This document shows, piece after piece, positions 28,701 to 36,937 of a DNA stretch of 64,000 bases. The translations under genes and the position numbers were made by a program. A model generated the notes under the pieces. It was not told where the DNA came from and did not search any database. It was given only the letters and a program-made list of their open reading frames with translations. Position 1 is the stretch's first letter; each line of letters begins with the position of its first letter. Origin of the DNA: SZUA-448 sp964602475 (GTDB lineage Bacteria > Bacillota > Clostridia > Lachnospirales > Lachnospiraceae); assembly GCA_964602475.1 (NCBI GenBank), contig CAZRRN010000004.1, positions 26,480 to 90,479 on the forward strand, given 5' to 3'.

Positions 28701-29195
28701 GAATCCGCAATAAACTGTTTCAATATCTTTCAGCTTTCGTTCAAGCGACGGACGTCCTTCTGCAGCTGTTTTCATTTTTTCCAGTTGTTCTTCATCGATT
28801 CCATACTGAAAAAACTCTGACAGAACAGACTTCATTTCGCCGATAAAGCCCTGGTGGTTCACAGTCCCCGCAAATTGCTCCAGCTCCCCTTTTTTTTCCA
28901 TCAGAACCTTTTTGACAATCAGGCTTTTTCCCATATCCTCCAGCACAAGTCCGGGATTTGTTCCGACTTCGGAAAATACACGGTATGCCAGTCGCAGAAA
29001 GCTTAAAACATCGATATTCATTATTCCTTTATTCGGATGCAGCGTTACCAGTTCCTTTTGTGTCTGCAGAGTAAACTGCTCCGGTACCAGCACCAGATAA
29101 TTTTTCTCCGGATGCTGCATGGATTCCTTAATCATCCGGTGATAAGCCATATAGGACTTACCTGCTCCTGAACTTCCGACAATAAACTGCAGCAT
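25755..29195 (-). CDS. addB: ATP-dependent helicase-like/nuclease subunit B
   Basis: This is a protein of about 1146 residues. It has an N-terminal P-loop (VGSSGAGKSY), a degenerate helicase core, and a C-terminal RecB-type nuclease with GRIDRID and VIDYKSG. The final CDFCSYRQLC cluster, together with the Cys in EKYASCALAHF before the nuclease, provides the four-Cys iron-sulfur staple of AddB. It acts as the Chi-scanning and 5'-strand nuclease subunit with AddA, whose gene overlaps. The start at 29195 was chosen because GGAGAAAGGAAAACAC precedes it; an upstream in-frame start adds 14 unconserved residues. Confidence 0.96.
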   Translation of the reverse strand: MLQFIVGSSGAGKSYMAYHRMIKESMQHPEKNYLVLVPEQFTLQTQKELVTLHPNKGIMNIDVLSFLRLAYRVFSEVGTNPGLVLEDMGKSLIVKKVLMEKKGELEQFAGTVNHQGFIGEMKSVLSEFFQYGIDEEQLEKMKTAAEGRPSLERKLKDIETVYCGFREFLSKKYITAEEIYDLLSREVEKSKLLRGAVVVLDGFTGFTPSQYQLLEALMKYSESVSVTVTMDPAVLLKRQKEHQLFFLSKKTMDILTRLADHVHCELLAPVTVPEQTSVCPRRFIGRPALQTLEKYIFRYPQNPYTEETEEIRICSAVNPAKEVFYAVCEMNRLIHEGVRYRDIAVITGDIETYGVLLRREFDRAELPGFIDCKRNILTNPLVELLRSLLELADGRFTYEQVFRWCKCGLSELTHEETDLLENYVLAFGIRGKKRWDTEWTAVRHSAYPIQLEKLNELRIRVTESLFPVLFILSDRESNVAERIKAIREYLEHFQISDRIGQMADRLRTEEDDCACANKMNLSEQRENALLIKEYEQINRLTDEIFERAEELLGDEILSVREFREILETGFDEAKVGLIPPGTDQIVVGDIERTRLRGIRFLFFLGVNDGIVPAATGGGGILSDEDRSFFMEHGIELSPTRRQHAYTAEFYLYMNLTKPCDRLYVSFSANDSQGKRQRPSFLIGRLCALFPKLTIIPAESIHAPEYLLGTDGGRSALIDTMREFREGAEVSERLTLLLELHTMGEIPINELAKAVFYRSAEQRISEKNAERIYGRILPGSVTRMEKYASCALAHFLTYGLRLEERKEYKLTMPDIGSVFHEALELFSKKLVSLGESWKTVDIIKQRTLASECVKQAAADYGNGILESTKRNEYLVNRVERILQRTLLTIREQLSYGSFEPERFEQDFTYASRYLSLRGRIDRIDACESNGKYYVRVIDYKSGDAGFDLNKLYHGLQLQLGVYLGAALSMFREVYPESNVFPAGLFYYRLKDPIVEKSEHAEEDLKKMLRLNGLVNQSPEVIRMQDIRFRPQGETETAGLAPSIVSDSIPVETKADGTFSAASTVTDGERLEELTTYLYGLMDEFGRQILNGEAQANPCRYAGRTSCDFCSYRQLCSYGELSGKQCRNIEKLPAEEIWGEIGRTNNKK

Positions 29196-29369
29196 GTGTT
29201 TTCCTTTCTCCGCAAGACTTTTATATATTACCGTCAATGACTAAAAACCAGATATATGTTTTATGTATATTCGTTTCTATGGGTTCATATCTTATAGCAA
29301 CAGACTGCACACAGCCTCTGCGTTTGCATCAATCACCGATTGTCTCAAAATCGCAGAGCAGGGAGAACC

Positions 29370-29831
29370 ATGACGAAAAAAATAGTGATTCTGAAGCGTA
29401 AAAAATTATTACTTGGTACAGCCGTTGCTGCAGCCGGAATTTTACTGGCAGTCCTGCTGCTCCTTCTTCTTCGTTCTGACAACGGTTCTTCTGGAACTTT
29501 TTCCCTTGAGGATTCCAGATATCTTCCTGGAATGTATACCTCTGATATTGTCCTGAACGATTTTATTCTTCATCTGGAGCTTGCTGTCGACCGTGATTGT
29601 ATTAAGGCAATCCGTATTACTAACATCGACGAAGCTGTATCTGCAATGTATCCGCTTGTTGAACCTTCTCTTCTTAGTGTATCCGAGCAGCTGATCAGCG
29701 GAATCGACATTGATTCCGTCACGGTATCCGAAGACAGTAAATTTACACAAATGCTTCTGATTGAAGCAATCAGAAGCACTCTGGATAAAGCGGTTCTTGC
29801 AGAAGGGACCGAGGCTACTCCCGACAACTGA
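29370..29831 (+). CDS. Small membrane-anchored protein with degenerate FMN-binding-like domain
   Basis: This is a 153-residue protein starting at the ATG at 29370 behind AGGGAG. An N-terminal basic stretch and one hydrophobic helix anchor an extracytoplasmic domain of about 95 residues. Its pattern (GMYTSD, LAVDRDCIKAIRITN, IDIDSVTVSEDSK, EAIRSTLDKA) follows the FMN_bind fold, but the S-G-A-T flavin-attachment motif is replaced by SEDSKFT, so covalent FMN is unlikely. The function is unknown; the fold call is tentative. It is one of the few plus-strand genes, and its last 17 bases overlap the 3' end of the convergent nadE. Confidence 0.65.
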   Translation: MTKKIVILKRKKLLLGTAVAAAGILLAVLLLLLLRSDNGSSGTFSLEDSRYLPGMYTSDIVLNDFILHLELAVDRDCIKAIRITNIDEAVSAMYPLVEPSLLSVSEQLISGIDIDSVTVSEDSKFTQMLLIEAIRSTLDKAVLAEGTEATPDN

Positions 29832-31758
29832 TCTCCTCTAATTCCTTCAGCCATGCCGCTGAGACTGCATCACTCGGCATTCTCAAGTCTCCTCTTGGAG
29901 AAAGAGCAACAGAACCGACCTTCGGTCCGTCGGGTAGACAGGAACGTTTATACTGCTGTGAAAAAAATCTGCGATAAAATGCTTTCAGCCAATGCAGGAT
30001 GATTTCTTCTTCGAATCGTCCTGCAAAAGCTGCACCGGCAAGATGAAAAATTTTCTTCGGACAGAAGCCGAAGCGCATTATATAATACAGGAAAAAGTCA
30101 TGAAGCTCATAGGGACCGACCAGTTCCTCCGTCTTTTGCGCAATATCGCCATCCTTCGGCGGTAAAAGCTCCGGACTGACCGGAGTATCCAGAACATCAA
30201 GAAGTACTCTGCGCAATGCTTTTGACTCCGTTTCCTCCGCAAAATCCGCAACAAGATATCGTACAAGCGTTTTAGGAATGGAGGCATTGACTCCATACAT
30301 CGACATATGGTCTCCGTTGTAGGTCGCCCAGCCGAGCGCAAGCTCTGACAAATCTCCTGTTCCGACTACAATTCCGCCGCAGCTGTTGGCAATATCCATC
30401 AGAATCTGTGTACGTTCACGTGCCTGCGCATTTTCGTATACAACATTTCTGTTCTCTTTATCATGTCCGATATCACGGAAATGCAGTTCCACCGCTTCGT
30501 TAATTCGTATCTCCCTCAGGGTTGCTCCAAGCTCTTTTACCAGAGAAACCGCATTGGAATAGGTTCTGTCCGTTGTTCCAAAGCATGGCATGGTAACCGC
30601 CAGGATACCTTCGGGTGAAAGTCCGAGAATATCAAACGCCCGCCGGGTCACCAGCAATGCCAACGTAGAATCGAGTCCTCCCGAAATACCCAGCACCGCA
30701 CAGCTGCATCCAATGTGTGACAGCCGCCGGACAAGTCCCGCAGCCTGAATTGAAATAATCTCCTCGCAGCGCTGCTTTCGTTCTCCCGGAACATCAGGAA
30801 CAAAAGGAGCCGTATCAATTTTTCTTGTCAGTGTAAGCTCCGGAAGCTTTTCCCGACAGTTAATGTTCGGAAAGAAAAACCGAATTGTCTCATAACAATC
30901 CGGCAGCGTTCTCCACGTTGTGATTCGCCGCCGTTCTGCTGCAAGCCGTCCAAGATCAATCTCTGTCATAATCATCCGTTCTGCTTCGAATGGTTTCTTT
31001 TCTGCCAGCAGCGTCCCGTTCTCCGCAATCAGATTATGTCCGGCGAACACCATGTCCGTTGTGGATTCACCCTCTCCGGCATCTGCATAAAGATATGCCA
31101 AAATCAGTCTTGCCGACTGGTTTTTCACAAGTTCCCGCCGGTATGCGGCTTTTCCGGTCAGCTCATCACTTGCAGACAGATTTACAATAAGCAGCGCTCC
31201 GGCCTCCGCCAAGCCTCCGCTCGGCGGCTGGGCGGTCCACAGGTCTTCACAAAGCTCCGCTCCGACACATAACTCCGGAAGTTCTTCTGAACAAAATAAC
31301 AGATTTCCTCCAAAAGGAACCTCACTGTCTCTCCATAAAATTCGAGAGATTTTGTCCTGTCCCGCATGAAACTGTCTGGCTTCGTAAAATTCGGAATAAT
31401 TCGGAATGTTCCGTTTTGGAACAAACCCAAGTACTGTGCCGTTCTGTACTGCCGCAGCTGTATTATACAAAACTCCTTGAACGGTTAACGGAAGTCCGAC
31501 AAAGACCAGAATGTCCATCCCGGCTGTTTCGGACGCAATCCTCTCCAACGCTTTTTTCGCATTTTCAAGCAAAAGCTCCTGCAAAAATAAATCAGCGCAG
31601 GTATATCCCGTAATACACAGCTCCGGAAATACAAGCAGCTTCACCTGTTCCTTTTCGGCACTTCGAATCATGGAAATGATCTGCTCTGTATTATACTCGC
31701 AGTCAGCCAAACGAAGTTTCGGCGATGCCGCCGCTACACGCACAAACCCATTCTTCAT
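29815..31758 (-). CDS. nadE: Glutamine-dependent NAD+ synthase
   Basis: This is a 647-residue two-domain enzyme. The N-terminal nitrilase-type glutaminase has the Glu in PELCITGYT, Lys in VPKRNIPNYSEF and Cys in GAELCEDLW. The C-terminal NAD synthetase has the PP-loop GISGGLDSTLAL and the later STYNGDHMS-like and TGDLSELALGW segments. It amidates NaAD to NAD+ using Gln-derived ammonia. The ATG at 31758 has a GGAGGCAGGT site; upstream in-frame codons lie inside the terminator region of the 6S RNA gene. It may be transcribed by read-through from the 6S promoter, as no separate promoter is evident. Confidence 0.96.
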   Translation of the reverse strand: MKNGFVRVAAASPKLRLADCEYNTEQIISMIRSAEKEQVKLLVFPELCITGYTCADLFLQELLLENAKKALERIASETAGMDILVFVGLPLTVQGVLYNTAAAVQNGTVLGFVPKRNIPNYSEFYEARQFHAGQDKISRILWRDSEVPFGGNLLFCSEELPELCVGAELCEDLWTAQPPSGGLAEAGALLIVNLSASDELTGKAAYRRELVKNQSARLILAYLYADAGEGESTTDMVFAGHNLIAENGTLLAEKKPFEAERMIMTEIDLGRLAAERRRITTWRTLPDCYETIRFFFPNINCREKLPELTLTRKIDTAPFVPDVPGERKQRCEEIISIQAAGLVRRLSHIGCSCAVLGISGGLDSTLALLVTRRAFDILGLSPEGILAVTMPCFGTTDRTYSNAVSLVKELGATLREIRINEAVELHFRDIGHDKENRNVVYENAQARERTQILMDIANSCGGIVVGTGDLSELALGWATYNGDHMSMYGVNASIPKTLVRYLVADFAEETESKALRRVLLDVLDTPVSPELLPPKDGDIAQKTEELVGPYELHDFFLYYIMRFGFCPKKIFHLAGAAFAGRFEEEIILHWLKAFYRRFFSQQYKRSCLPDGPKVGSVALSPRGDLRMPSDAVSAAWLKELEEISCRE

Positions 31759-31771
31759 ACCTGCCTCCATA

Positions 31772-31807
31772 ATATACAAACAGCTACAGACTGTTCATCT
31801 GTAGCTG
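31772..31807 (-). terminator. Terminator at the 3' end of the 6S RNA
   Basis: CAGCTACAGA and TCTGTAGCTG (31781-31790 with 31798-31807) form a perfect 10-bp stem with a 7-base loop, followed on the minus strand by TTTGTATATT. nadE starts only about 14 bases beyond, so some read-through would be needed for its expression. Confidence 0.75.
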
Positions 31808-31998
31808 CATTTATCCTTTGCATAAATTCCCAAGATGCCGTCTCCCGCACTTTGAGTCCTAGCCAGGCTAGGTGGGCAACCTCACACAGGCTTTTGTCTT
31901 CCGCTCCAACACGAGGCATGACATAGACCTGTAAATTCGGAATCCCATATTCAATTTGTAGGTTCAAAATAACGGGAATCTCGAACACCCCAGGATTT
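31781..31998 (-). ncRNA. ssrS: 6S RNA
   Basis: The transcript from about 31998 to the terminator at 31781 (about 175 bases to the end of the closing stem at 31822) has the 6S architecture. The 5' strand TGGGGTGTTCG and the 3' strand GACGGCATCTTGGG can form a 13-bp closing stem with G-U pairs and one bulge. An inner TTCCCG/CGGGAG stem follows, and in between lie long imperfect helices round an open bubble. The ends match the GTGTTCG...GGCATCT ends seen in other 6S RNAs. It binds sigma-A RNA polymerase as an open-promoter mimic, mainly in stationary phase. An ORF reading through it (31755-31988) is spurious. Confidence 0.9.
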
Positions 31999-32004
31999 AA
32001 TATT

Positions 32005-32033
32005 ATTATATATGATTAGTATGAAAATATCAA
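32005..32033 (-). promoter_or_regulatory. Consensus-like sigma-A promoter of 6S RNA
   Basis: Minus-strand TTGATA (32028-32033) and TATAAT (32005-32010) are spaced by exactly 17 bases, with the start point predicted near 31998. This is the strongest promoter match in the window. Confidence 0.88.
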
Positions 32034-32054
32034 TGTTTTTTCCCGGAAACCGGT

Positions 32055-33611
32055 TTAATTTTCTTCATATTCGCAAATACTGTCAAATACAAAAACAAAC
32101 TCTGTGCCCTCTCCAACCTTGCTTGCTACTTCTACGGTACCTTCATGCTTCTTCGCAATCTGACGGGCGATTGCAAGTCCCAGACCCGAACCCTTTGCAT
32201 TCTGGCGAAGCTTTGATTTATAGAATTTATCAAAGACGTACGGCACCTCCTCCGGTACAATTCCGATTCCGTTATCTCGAATCGCAACTGTCAGCTTTCC
32301 ATTCTTCCTTAACGAAGGACAGCCTTCTACCGGTTTATATTCGGATTCGTTTATTTCTTCCTGCTGTACTGAAATTGTAACGGTTCCGTTCTCATTGGAG
32401 AACTTCACCGCATTATCAAGAATCACCAGAAACATCTGACGCAGGCGGTCATAATCCCCATACATCATACATATATCACTATTGCTGTTCACTTTCACCG
32501 ATACTTTCTTCTCTTCGGCAATTTTCCCTGCAGTCCGTACCAGCTCTCCAAAAATCTGCATTAGGTTAACCGGTTCCTTCTCTATCACAAAATCCGGGTT
32601 CTGCATTTTTGACAAGGTCAATAAATCTCCCACCAGACGTTCCATGCTCTTACACTCTGAAAGCATTCGCTCGTAATACTGATTTACGCGATCCGGATCG
32701 GTTATGATGTGATCCACCAGGCTTTCGGTGTAAGCCCGGACCACAGTAATCGGAGTACGCAGCTCATGCGAAACATTTGCAAAGAAATCCATCCTCATAT
32801 GTTCAAGATTGTCCCGTTCGACTTCATTCTCTTTCAGCTTGTCAGTCAGAAAATCCAAAGTGCGCGCAAGATCACCGATTTCATCACTCCGGTTGATTCC
32901 TGTGCTTACTTCATAATCACCCTCTGCAAGATGGAGCGCCATATTACGCATTTTTGTAAACGGAACTGTAAGCTTACCAACGAAAGCAACGGAAATAATA
33001 AACGATACTCCAAGGGCAATCAATGCACTGATTATAATCGTTGAGCGAAGACTCGCTGTACCCCGGTCTATACTGGCAAATTCGGTATTGATCAGAACCG
33101 CTCCGCAGACTGACTGGGAAACGATAACCGGAACTCCGACCGAAAGAATGGTATATCCGTGAATCTCACTATAATAAGAACGATACGCAGACTCCCCTAA
33201 AAAAGCTTCGTCGATAACCTCCATCTGTTCCTCTGCAAGCGAAATGCCGGACAAATCGATATTCGCCAGCCGGTAATTTAACGGTTTTTCTGCCTCGGCA
33301 TTGGAAATAACCCATATTTCAAGACTTTCAATTGTACTGATTGCTGCCAGATAAGTCAGTCCTCCGGTCAAGTCTCCGTTTGTCTGATATTCCTGTACCT
33401 GCTTTGCGATGCCCTCTGCCTGCTGTTTCATCCGCTGCTGATAATTTTCAAGGTTGGTATTACGATACAACTGAATAAAAACGACACCGATGACCAACGC
33501 AAAAACTACCATGATGAGTGCAAAGTACAGATACACTCTGGTAAACAGCTTGTCCTTCAGCCTGACATGCATCCGGATCTGCTCTTTCACAAAATCACCC
33601 CTTCCGGTCAT
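32055..33611 (-). CDS. Sensor histidine kinase (OmpR-partner type)
   Basis: This is a 518-residue kinase: helix at about 23-45, an extracytoplasmic sensor of about 150 residues, second helix near 195-220, HAMP, HisKA with the phosphoacceptor in FANVSHELRTP, and a HATPase domain with N box VILDNAVKFS, G1 RDNGIGI, F VFDKFYKS and G2 GSGLGLAIA. The first ATG overlaps the response regulator stop by 4 bases (translational coupling). A GTG seven codons later has a better site (AAGGGGTG) and could be the real start. The signal is unknown. Confidence 0.94.
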   Translation of the reverse strand: MTGRGDFVKEQIRMHVRLKDKLFTRVYLYFALIMVVFALVIGVVFIQLYRNTNLENYQQRMKQQAEGIAKQVQEYQTNGDLTGGLTYLAAISTIESLEIWVISNAEAEKPLNYRLANIDLSGISLAEEQMEVIDEAFLGESAYRSYYSEIHGYTILSVGVPVIVSQSVCGAVLINTEFASIDRGTASLRSTIIISALIALGVSFIISVAFVGKLTVPFTKMRNMALHLAEGDYEVSTGINRSDEIGDLARTLDFLTDKLKENEVERDNLEHMRMDFFANVSHELRTPITVVRAYTESLVDHIITDPDRVNQYYERMLSECKSMERLVGDLLTLSKMQNPDFVIEKEPVNLMQIFGELVRTAGKIAEEKKVSVKVNSNSDICMMYGDYDRLRQMFLVILDNAVKFSNENGTVTISVQQEEINESEYKPVEGCPSLRKNGKLTVAIRDNGIGIVPEEVPYVFDKFYKSKLRQNAKGSGLGLAIARQIAKKHEGTVEVASKVGEGTEFVFVFDSICEYEEN

Positions 33612-34300
33612 TCATCCACTTCGAACTTATAACCGACGCCCCAGATGGTTTTGATCCGCCACTTCGGGTGTTCTTCCGTATCAAGCTTGGCACGCAGCCG
33701 CTTGATATGGGAATCCACGGTACGATTGTCTCCGAAATAATCAAATCCCCAAAGACTGTCCAAAAGATTATCTCTTGTGAACACCTTGTTCGGATTGCTG
33801 GCAAGTGTCCACATTGTTTCTATTTCCTTCTTGGTCAGCTGCATTTTTTTCGTACCGATATATAATGTATACTCTTCGAGATTAATTGTGAGATTATCTA
33901 TTTTGTTCACATTCTCGGAGCTGTTGTTCTTCTCCTTTTTGGTCATTCGTCTCAGTACCGCTCTTACCCGTGCCATCACTTCACTTGGGCTGAACGGTTT
34001 CACTATATAATCATCTGCGCCGATATCCAGTCCCATAATTTTCTCAAAATCTTCGCCCCTCGCAGTGATCAGAATAACCGGGGTATCTGATTTGGCACGT
34101 ATTTTCCGGCACACTTCATAGCCGTCTTCCTTCGGCATCATAACATCCAGAAGAACCACCGCCGGATTATACTGTTGAAACAGTCTGATTGCTTCTTCCC
34201 CATCCGAAGCAATCACCGGTTCAAAATCATCTTTTTTCGCATATGCTGCCAGAACGTCCGTTATATTCGGATTATCATCTGCGATCAAAATATACTGCAT
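33608..34300 (-). CDS. OmpR/PhoB-family response regulator
   Basis: This is a 230-residue regulator. The receiver domain has the acidic pair in IADDNPN, phospho-Asp in VVLLDVMMPKEDG, Thr in VILITARG and Lys in IVKPFSPSE. The winged-helix output domain has TVDSHIKRLRAKLD recognition-helix features. It partners the histidine kinase encoded directly downstream. The ATG at 34300 follows AAGGGAGAACTTC; the promoter is 34391-34419. Confidence 0.95.
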   Translation of the reverse strand: MQYILIADDNPNITDVLAAYAKKDDFEPVIASDGEEAIRLFQQYNPAVVLLDVMMPKEDGYEVCRKIRAKSDTPVILITARGEDFEKIMGLDIGADDYIVKPFSPSEVMARVRAVLRRMTKKEKNNSSENVNKIDNLTINLEEYTLYIGTKKMQLTKKEIETMWTLASNPNKVFTRDNLLDSLWGFDYFGDNRTVDSHIKRLRAKLDTEEHPKWRIKTIWGVGYKFEVDE

Positions 34301-34390
34301 GAAGTTCTCCCTTCTCATACTGAAGTACGACGTGAGTATCAGACGTCAATCGCCGCTTACTGATGAAGGCGAATTGTTTTATTGTTTATT

Positions 34391-34419
34391 ATTATAAAAG
34401 ATTCTATTTTAAAAAACAA
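34391..34419 (-). promoter_or_regulatory. Predicted sigma-A promoter for the two-component system
   Basis: Minus-strand TTGTTT (34414-34419) and TATAAT (34391-34396) are spaced by 17 bases, with a leader of about 85 bases. Confidence 0.65.
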
Positions 34420-34561
34420 GTATGCCCTTTTTATTAATAATCTGTTCATGAAATATTACCAATATTGGCTTATATTTGCCATGTTTTTGACAAAGACACC
34501 GTTTATTATGCAGTTAGGATGTGACACAAGCAGCAGTACCGATTCTTGGGAGGACTTTGAA

Positions 34562-35365
34562 ATGAATCCAAGTAAAAGATATCCCAAAAACTACATAAGA
34601 AATATTGTCGGAATACTGATTATTTCTGTCATTTGGACATTATTTGCCGTTCCTGCAGTTTCTGCTCGTGCGGCCGCTCCCGAAATACGGCTGAATGTCA
34701 AGACCAAAACCCTGGTTACGGAGAAAACCTATCCGCTTAAGGTTTATAATCTTGCAGACACCCAGACAGTGACCTTCAAATCTGACAATCCGGAGACAGC
34801 CTCTGTCGATGAAAATGGACTAGTTACTGCCCTTTCCGTCGGAAATGCTCTCATAACCGTTACTGTGAAAGATGCAGCTCGAACTGTTGTCCAGCTACAA
34901 TGTGAGATTACGGTAGGCCCGCCGGCAATCAGTGTAAAGCTGACCACCCCGACGGTGTTCCTCATGTGTGAATGCAAAGTAGTTCTAAAGACAATCGTGC
35001 AGCCTCTGAACACTGCGGAAAATGTTAAATTCTCCAGTCTGAAGCCGGAAATCGCAGGCGTTACCTCCGGTGGACGTGTTACGGCAAAAGCGCTCGGCTC
35101 CACGTACATAATCGCAGCAGTTAATAACGGCAAATACGATGTCTGCAATGTAATCGTTGTAGATGAAGCGACTTACCAGACTCTGCTCGAGAATCCCGAC
35201 GTAGATCCGATGACATTAATACCTCTTGAGCCGGAAGACACGATCAGCGATGATGAAGCCCCTCTACTCCCCGACAATTCTGGTGAGCAGTCGGATGAGA
35301 CCAATAATACGGTTCCGGAAGAACTGCTGACAGAAGAAGCGATTGAACAGCTTCCGATTCTGTGA
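34562..35365 (+). CDS. Exported protein with bacterial Ig-like (BIG2-type) domains
   Basis: This is a 267-residue protein starting at the ATG at 34562, behind GGGAGGACTTTGAA. A signal segment (IVGILIISVIWTLFAVPAVSARA) leads into two Ig-like repeats. The first has the BIG2 signature VTFKSDNPETASVDENGLVTALSVG. The second has VKFSSLKPEIAGV and GRVTAKALGS. The C-terminal 70 residues are acidic, Pro/Glu/Asp-rich and disordered. No sortase motif is seen, so it may be secreted or held by its signal helix. Such domains are adhesive or structural. The 260 bases to the divergent response regulator hold both promoters; the plus-strand promoter is not clear (a TTGACA at 34487-34492 lacks a good -10). Confidence 0.82.
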   Translation: MNPSKRYPKNYIRNIVGILIISVIWTLFAVPAVSARAAAPEIRLNVKTKTLVTEKTYPLKVYNLADTQTVTFKSDNPETASVDENGLVTALSVGNALITVTVKDAARTVVQLQCEITVGPPAISVKLTTPTVFLMCECKVVLKTIVQPLNTAENVKFSSLKPEIAGVTSGGRVTAKALGSTYIIAAVNNGKYDVCNVIVVDEATYQTLLENPDVDPMTLIPLEPEDTISDDEAPLLPDNSGEQSDETNNTVPEELLTEEAIEQLPIL

Positions 35366-35400
35366 GAACAATACTTCGCTGTATTATGTAAGGATGTCAA

Positions 35401-35434
35401 AAAGGAATCCGATTGTTTTCGGATTCCTTTTTTT
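35401..35434. terminator. Bidirectional terminator between convergent genes
   Basis: AAAGGAATCCGA and TCGGATTCCTTT (35401-35412 with 35419-35430) form a 12-bp stem. It has T-runs on both strands, ending the Ig-like gene from one side and the TIGR04086 gene from the other. Confidence 0.9.
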
Positions 35435-35481
35435 ATATAGAATTTGTGTTCCGGCACATTCATTTTTCTTCCTGCTCAAAA

Positions 35482-35850
35482 TTAGCTGAACATACCGCCC
35501 AGAATTCCACCCGGAATCACAGCAGCAAGGACAGAGAAATAATCTTTTACAGATCCCGACGCCCCCGTTGCAAAGGATATAATCACTAGAAGCAGAAAAT
35601 AGATTACGCTGAGCAACGCTCCCCATAACGCTCTCTTCTCCTTCATTTTCTTTCCCAACAGCAGAGCTCCTATAAACGGAGCCGCCGCATAGATTGCAGT
35701 CAGAAATATCCCAGTCAGAGTTCCCGAAATATTCGTCTTATAAATCAGAAAAGCAAGAATCAGGAGCAGGATAATCGTAACCAGTATAGATACTGTTATT
35801 GCGATCAGAATCGATAAAATCGGATAATATGTTTTTGTCTGATGATTCAT
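35482..35850 (-). CDS. TIGR04086-family small membrane protein
   Basis: This is a 122-residue protein with four hydrophobic helices and almost no loops. Length, topology and position near yajC-tgt match the TIGR04086 family common in Firmicutes, whose function is unknown. A YajC/Sec-associated role is suggested only by gene neighbourhood. The ribosome binding site is weak. Confidence 0.75.
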   Translation of the reverse strand: MNHQTKTYYPILSILIAITVSILVTIILLLILAFLIYKTNISGTLTGIFLTAIYAAAPFIGALLLGKKMKEKRALWGALLSVIYFLLLVIISFATGASGSVKDYFSVLAAVIPGGILGGMFS

Positions 35851-35918
35851 ACAGCACCGGTTTTTTTACAAACATATGCAGCGGAAATTCTTTTTATTCT
35901 TACCGAACCTGCTGTTTA

Positions 35919-35947
35919 TTGTTAAAACTTAAAATATGTGATATTAT
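35919..35947 (+). promoter_or_regulatory. Predicted sigma-A promoter for the PHP gene
   Basis: TTGTTA (35919-35924) and TATTAT (35942-35947) are spaced by 17 bases, about 120 bases before the start codon. Confidence 0.6.
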
Positions 35948-36069
35948 TTCAGAATAAGATATTTATTATCGTCTGATTTAAGTAGCTTCCTTAACGTGAA
36001 TTAACACATATGTCTGCATTAATCTCTGCATTTAGATATTACAAAGCAGATATGGAAATGAGGAAAATC

Positions 36070-36936
36070 ATGAATTACATTGATCTGCACGTTCATTCCA
36101 CCTGTTCAGACGGAACCTTTTCTCCTTCTGAATTGGTAAAGCTTGCCAATCAACACATGCTTTCCGCATTTGCATTGACCGATCATGATACCGTAGGTGG
36201 GATTTTTGAAGCTCAGAAGACAGCAAAGGAACTGACCGATGCCGGACACCCGGTTCGCGTAATTCCCGGAGTTGAACTTTCTGCTGCATACAAGGAACGC
36301 GAGATACATATTCTCGGTCTTCTGATTGACGATCACAACCCAGCGCTTCTTGCTGCACTTGAAAGTGCTATTAAAAACAGGGAGCAAAGAAATGCAAAAA
36401 TGCTTGAAAAACTTCAAAATGGCGGCTTCGACATTTCCGATGCTGATCTTTATAATGGCAATAAGCATACGGTCATAACAAAAGCTCACTTTGCCAACGC
36501 ATTAATCCTGCACGGATACACCAGAAATATAACCGAAGCATTTCGAAAATATCTTGATTTCGGTCGTCCGTATTATGTTCCGCGCGAATATGTCGCACCG
36601 GAAGAAGCAATCCGGCTAATCCGGCTTTCGGGCGGAATCCCGATCCTTGCCCATCCGCTCCTGTATCATCTTGATCTGTCGGAGCTTGATGCACTGATTA
36701 CACGCCTGCAGTCCTGCGGACTTCTTGGAATTGAAGCAATTTATTCTTCTAATACAAATCAGGACGAGCAGTATTTAAGAAGTCTTGCAAGACGCAGGAA
36801 TCTTGTTGTCTCCGGCGGTTCGGATTTTCACGGAGACAACAAACCAGCTCTCAGCATCGGAACCGGACGCGGCAATCTGCGCATCCCGGAATCAATACTT
36901 ATAGAGCTGGAGCATCTGCAAAACACATTGTTCTGA
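36070..36936 (+). CDS. PHP-domain phosphoesterase (YciV/RNase AM-like)
   Basis: This is a 288-residue enzyme starting at the ATG at 36070 after GAGGAAAATC. The metal-binding motifs of the PHP family are complete: HVHSTCSDG, LTDHDT, GVELSA, the ILAHP stretch and SGGSDFHG. Members of this branch hydrolyse 3',5'-nucleoside bisphosphates (pAp) and short 5'-phosphorylated RNAs. It ends 1 base before the convergent yajC stop. Confidence 0.9.
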   Translation: MNYIDLHVHSTCSDGTFSPSELVKLANQHMLSAFALTDHDTVGGIFEAQKTAKELTDAGHPVRVIPGVELSAAYKEREIHILGLLIDDHNPALLAALESAIKNREQRNAKMLEKLQNGGFDISDADLYNGNKHTVITKAHFANALILHGYTRNITEAFRKYLDFGRPYYVPREYVAPEEAIRLIRLSGGIPILAHPLLYHLDLSELDALITRLQSCGLLGIEAIYSSNTNQDEQYLRSLARRRNLVVSGGSDFHGDNKPALSIGTGRGNLRIPESILIELEHLQNTLF

Positions 36937-36937
36937 A

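Noticed and set aside
31755..31988. A 77-codon ORF ahead of nadE
   Set aside because: It runs through the 6S RNA and its terminator, has no ribosome binding site, and its sequence is explained by the RNA pairing.
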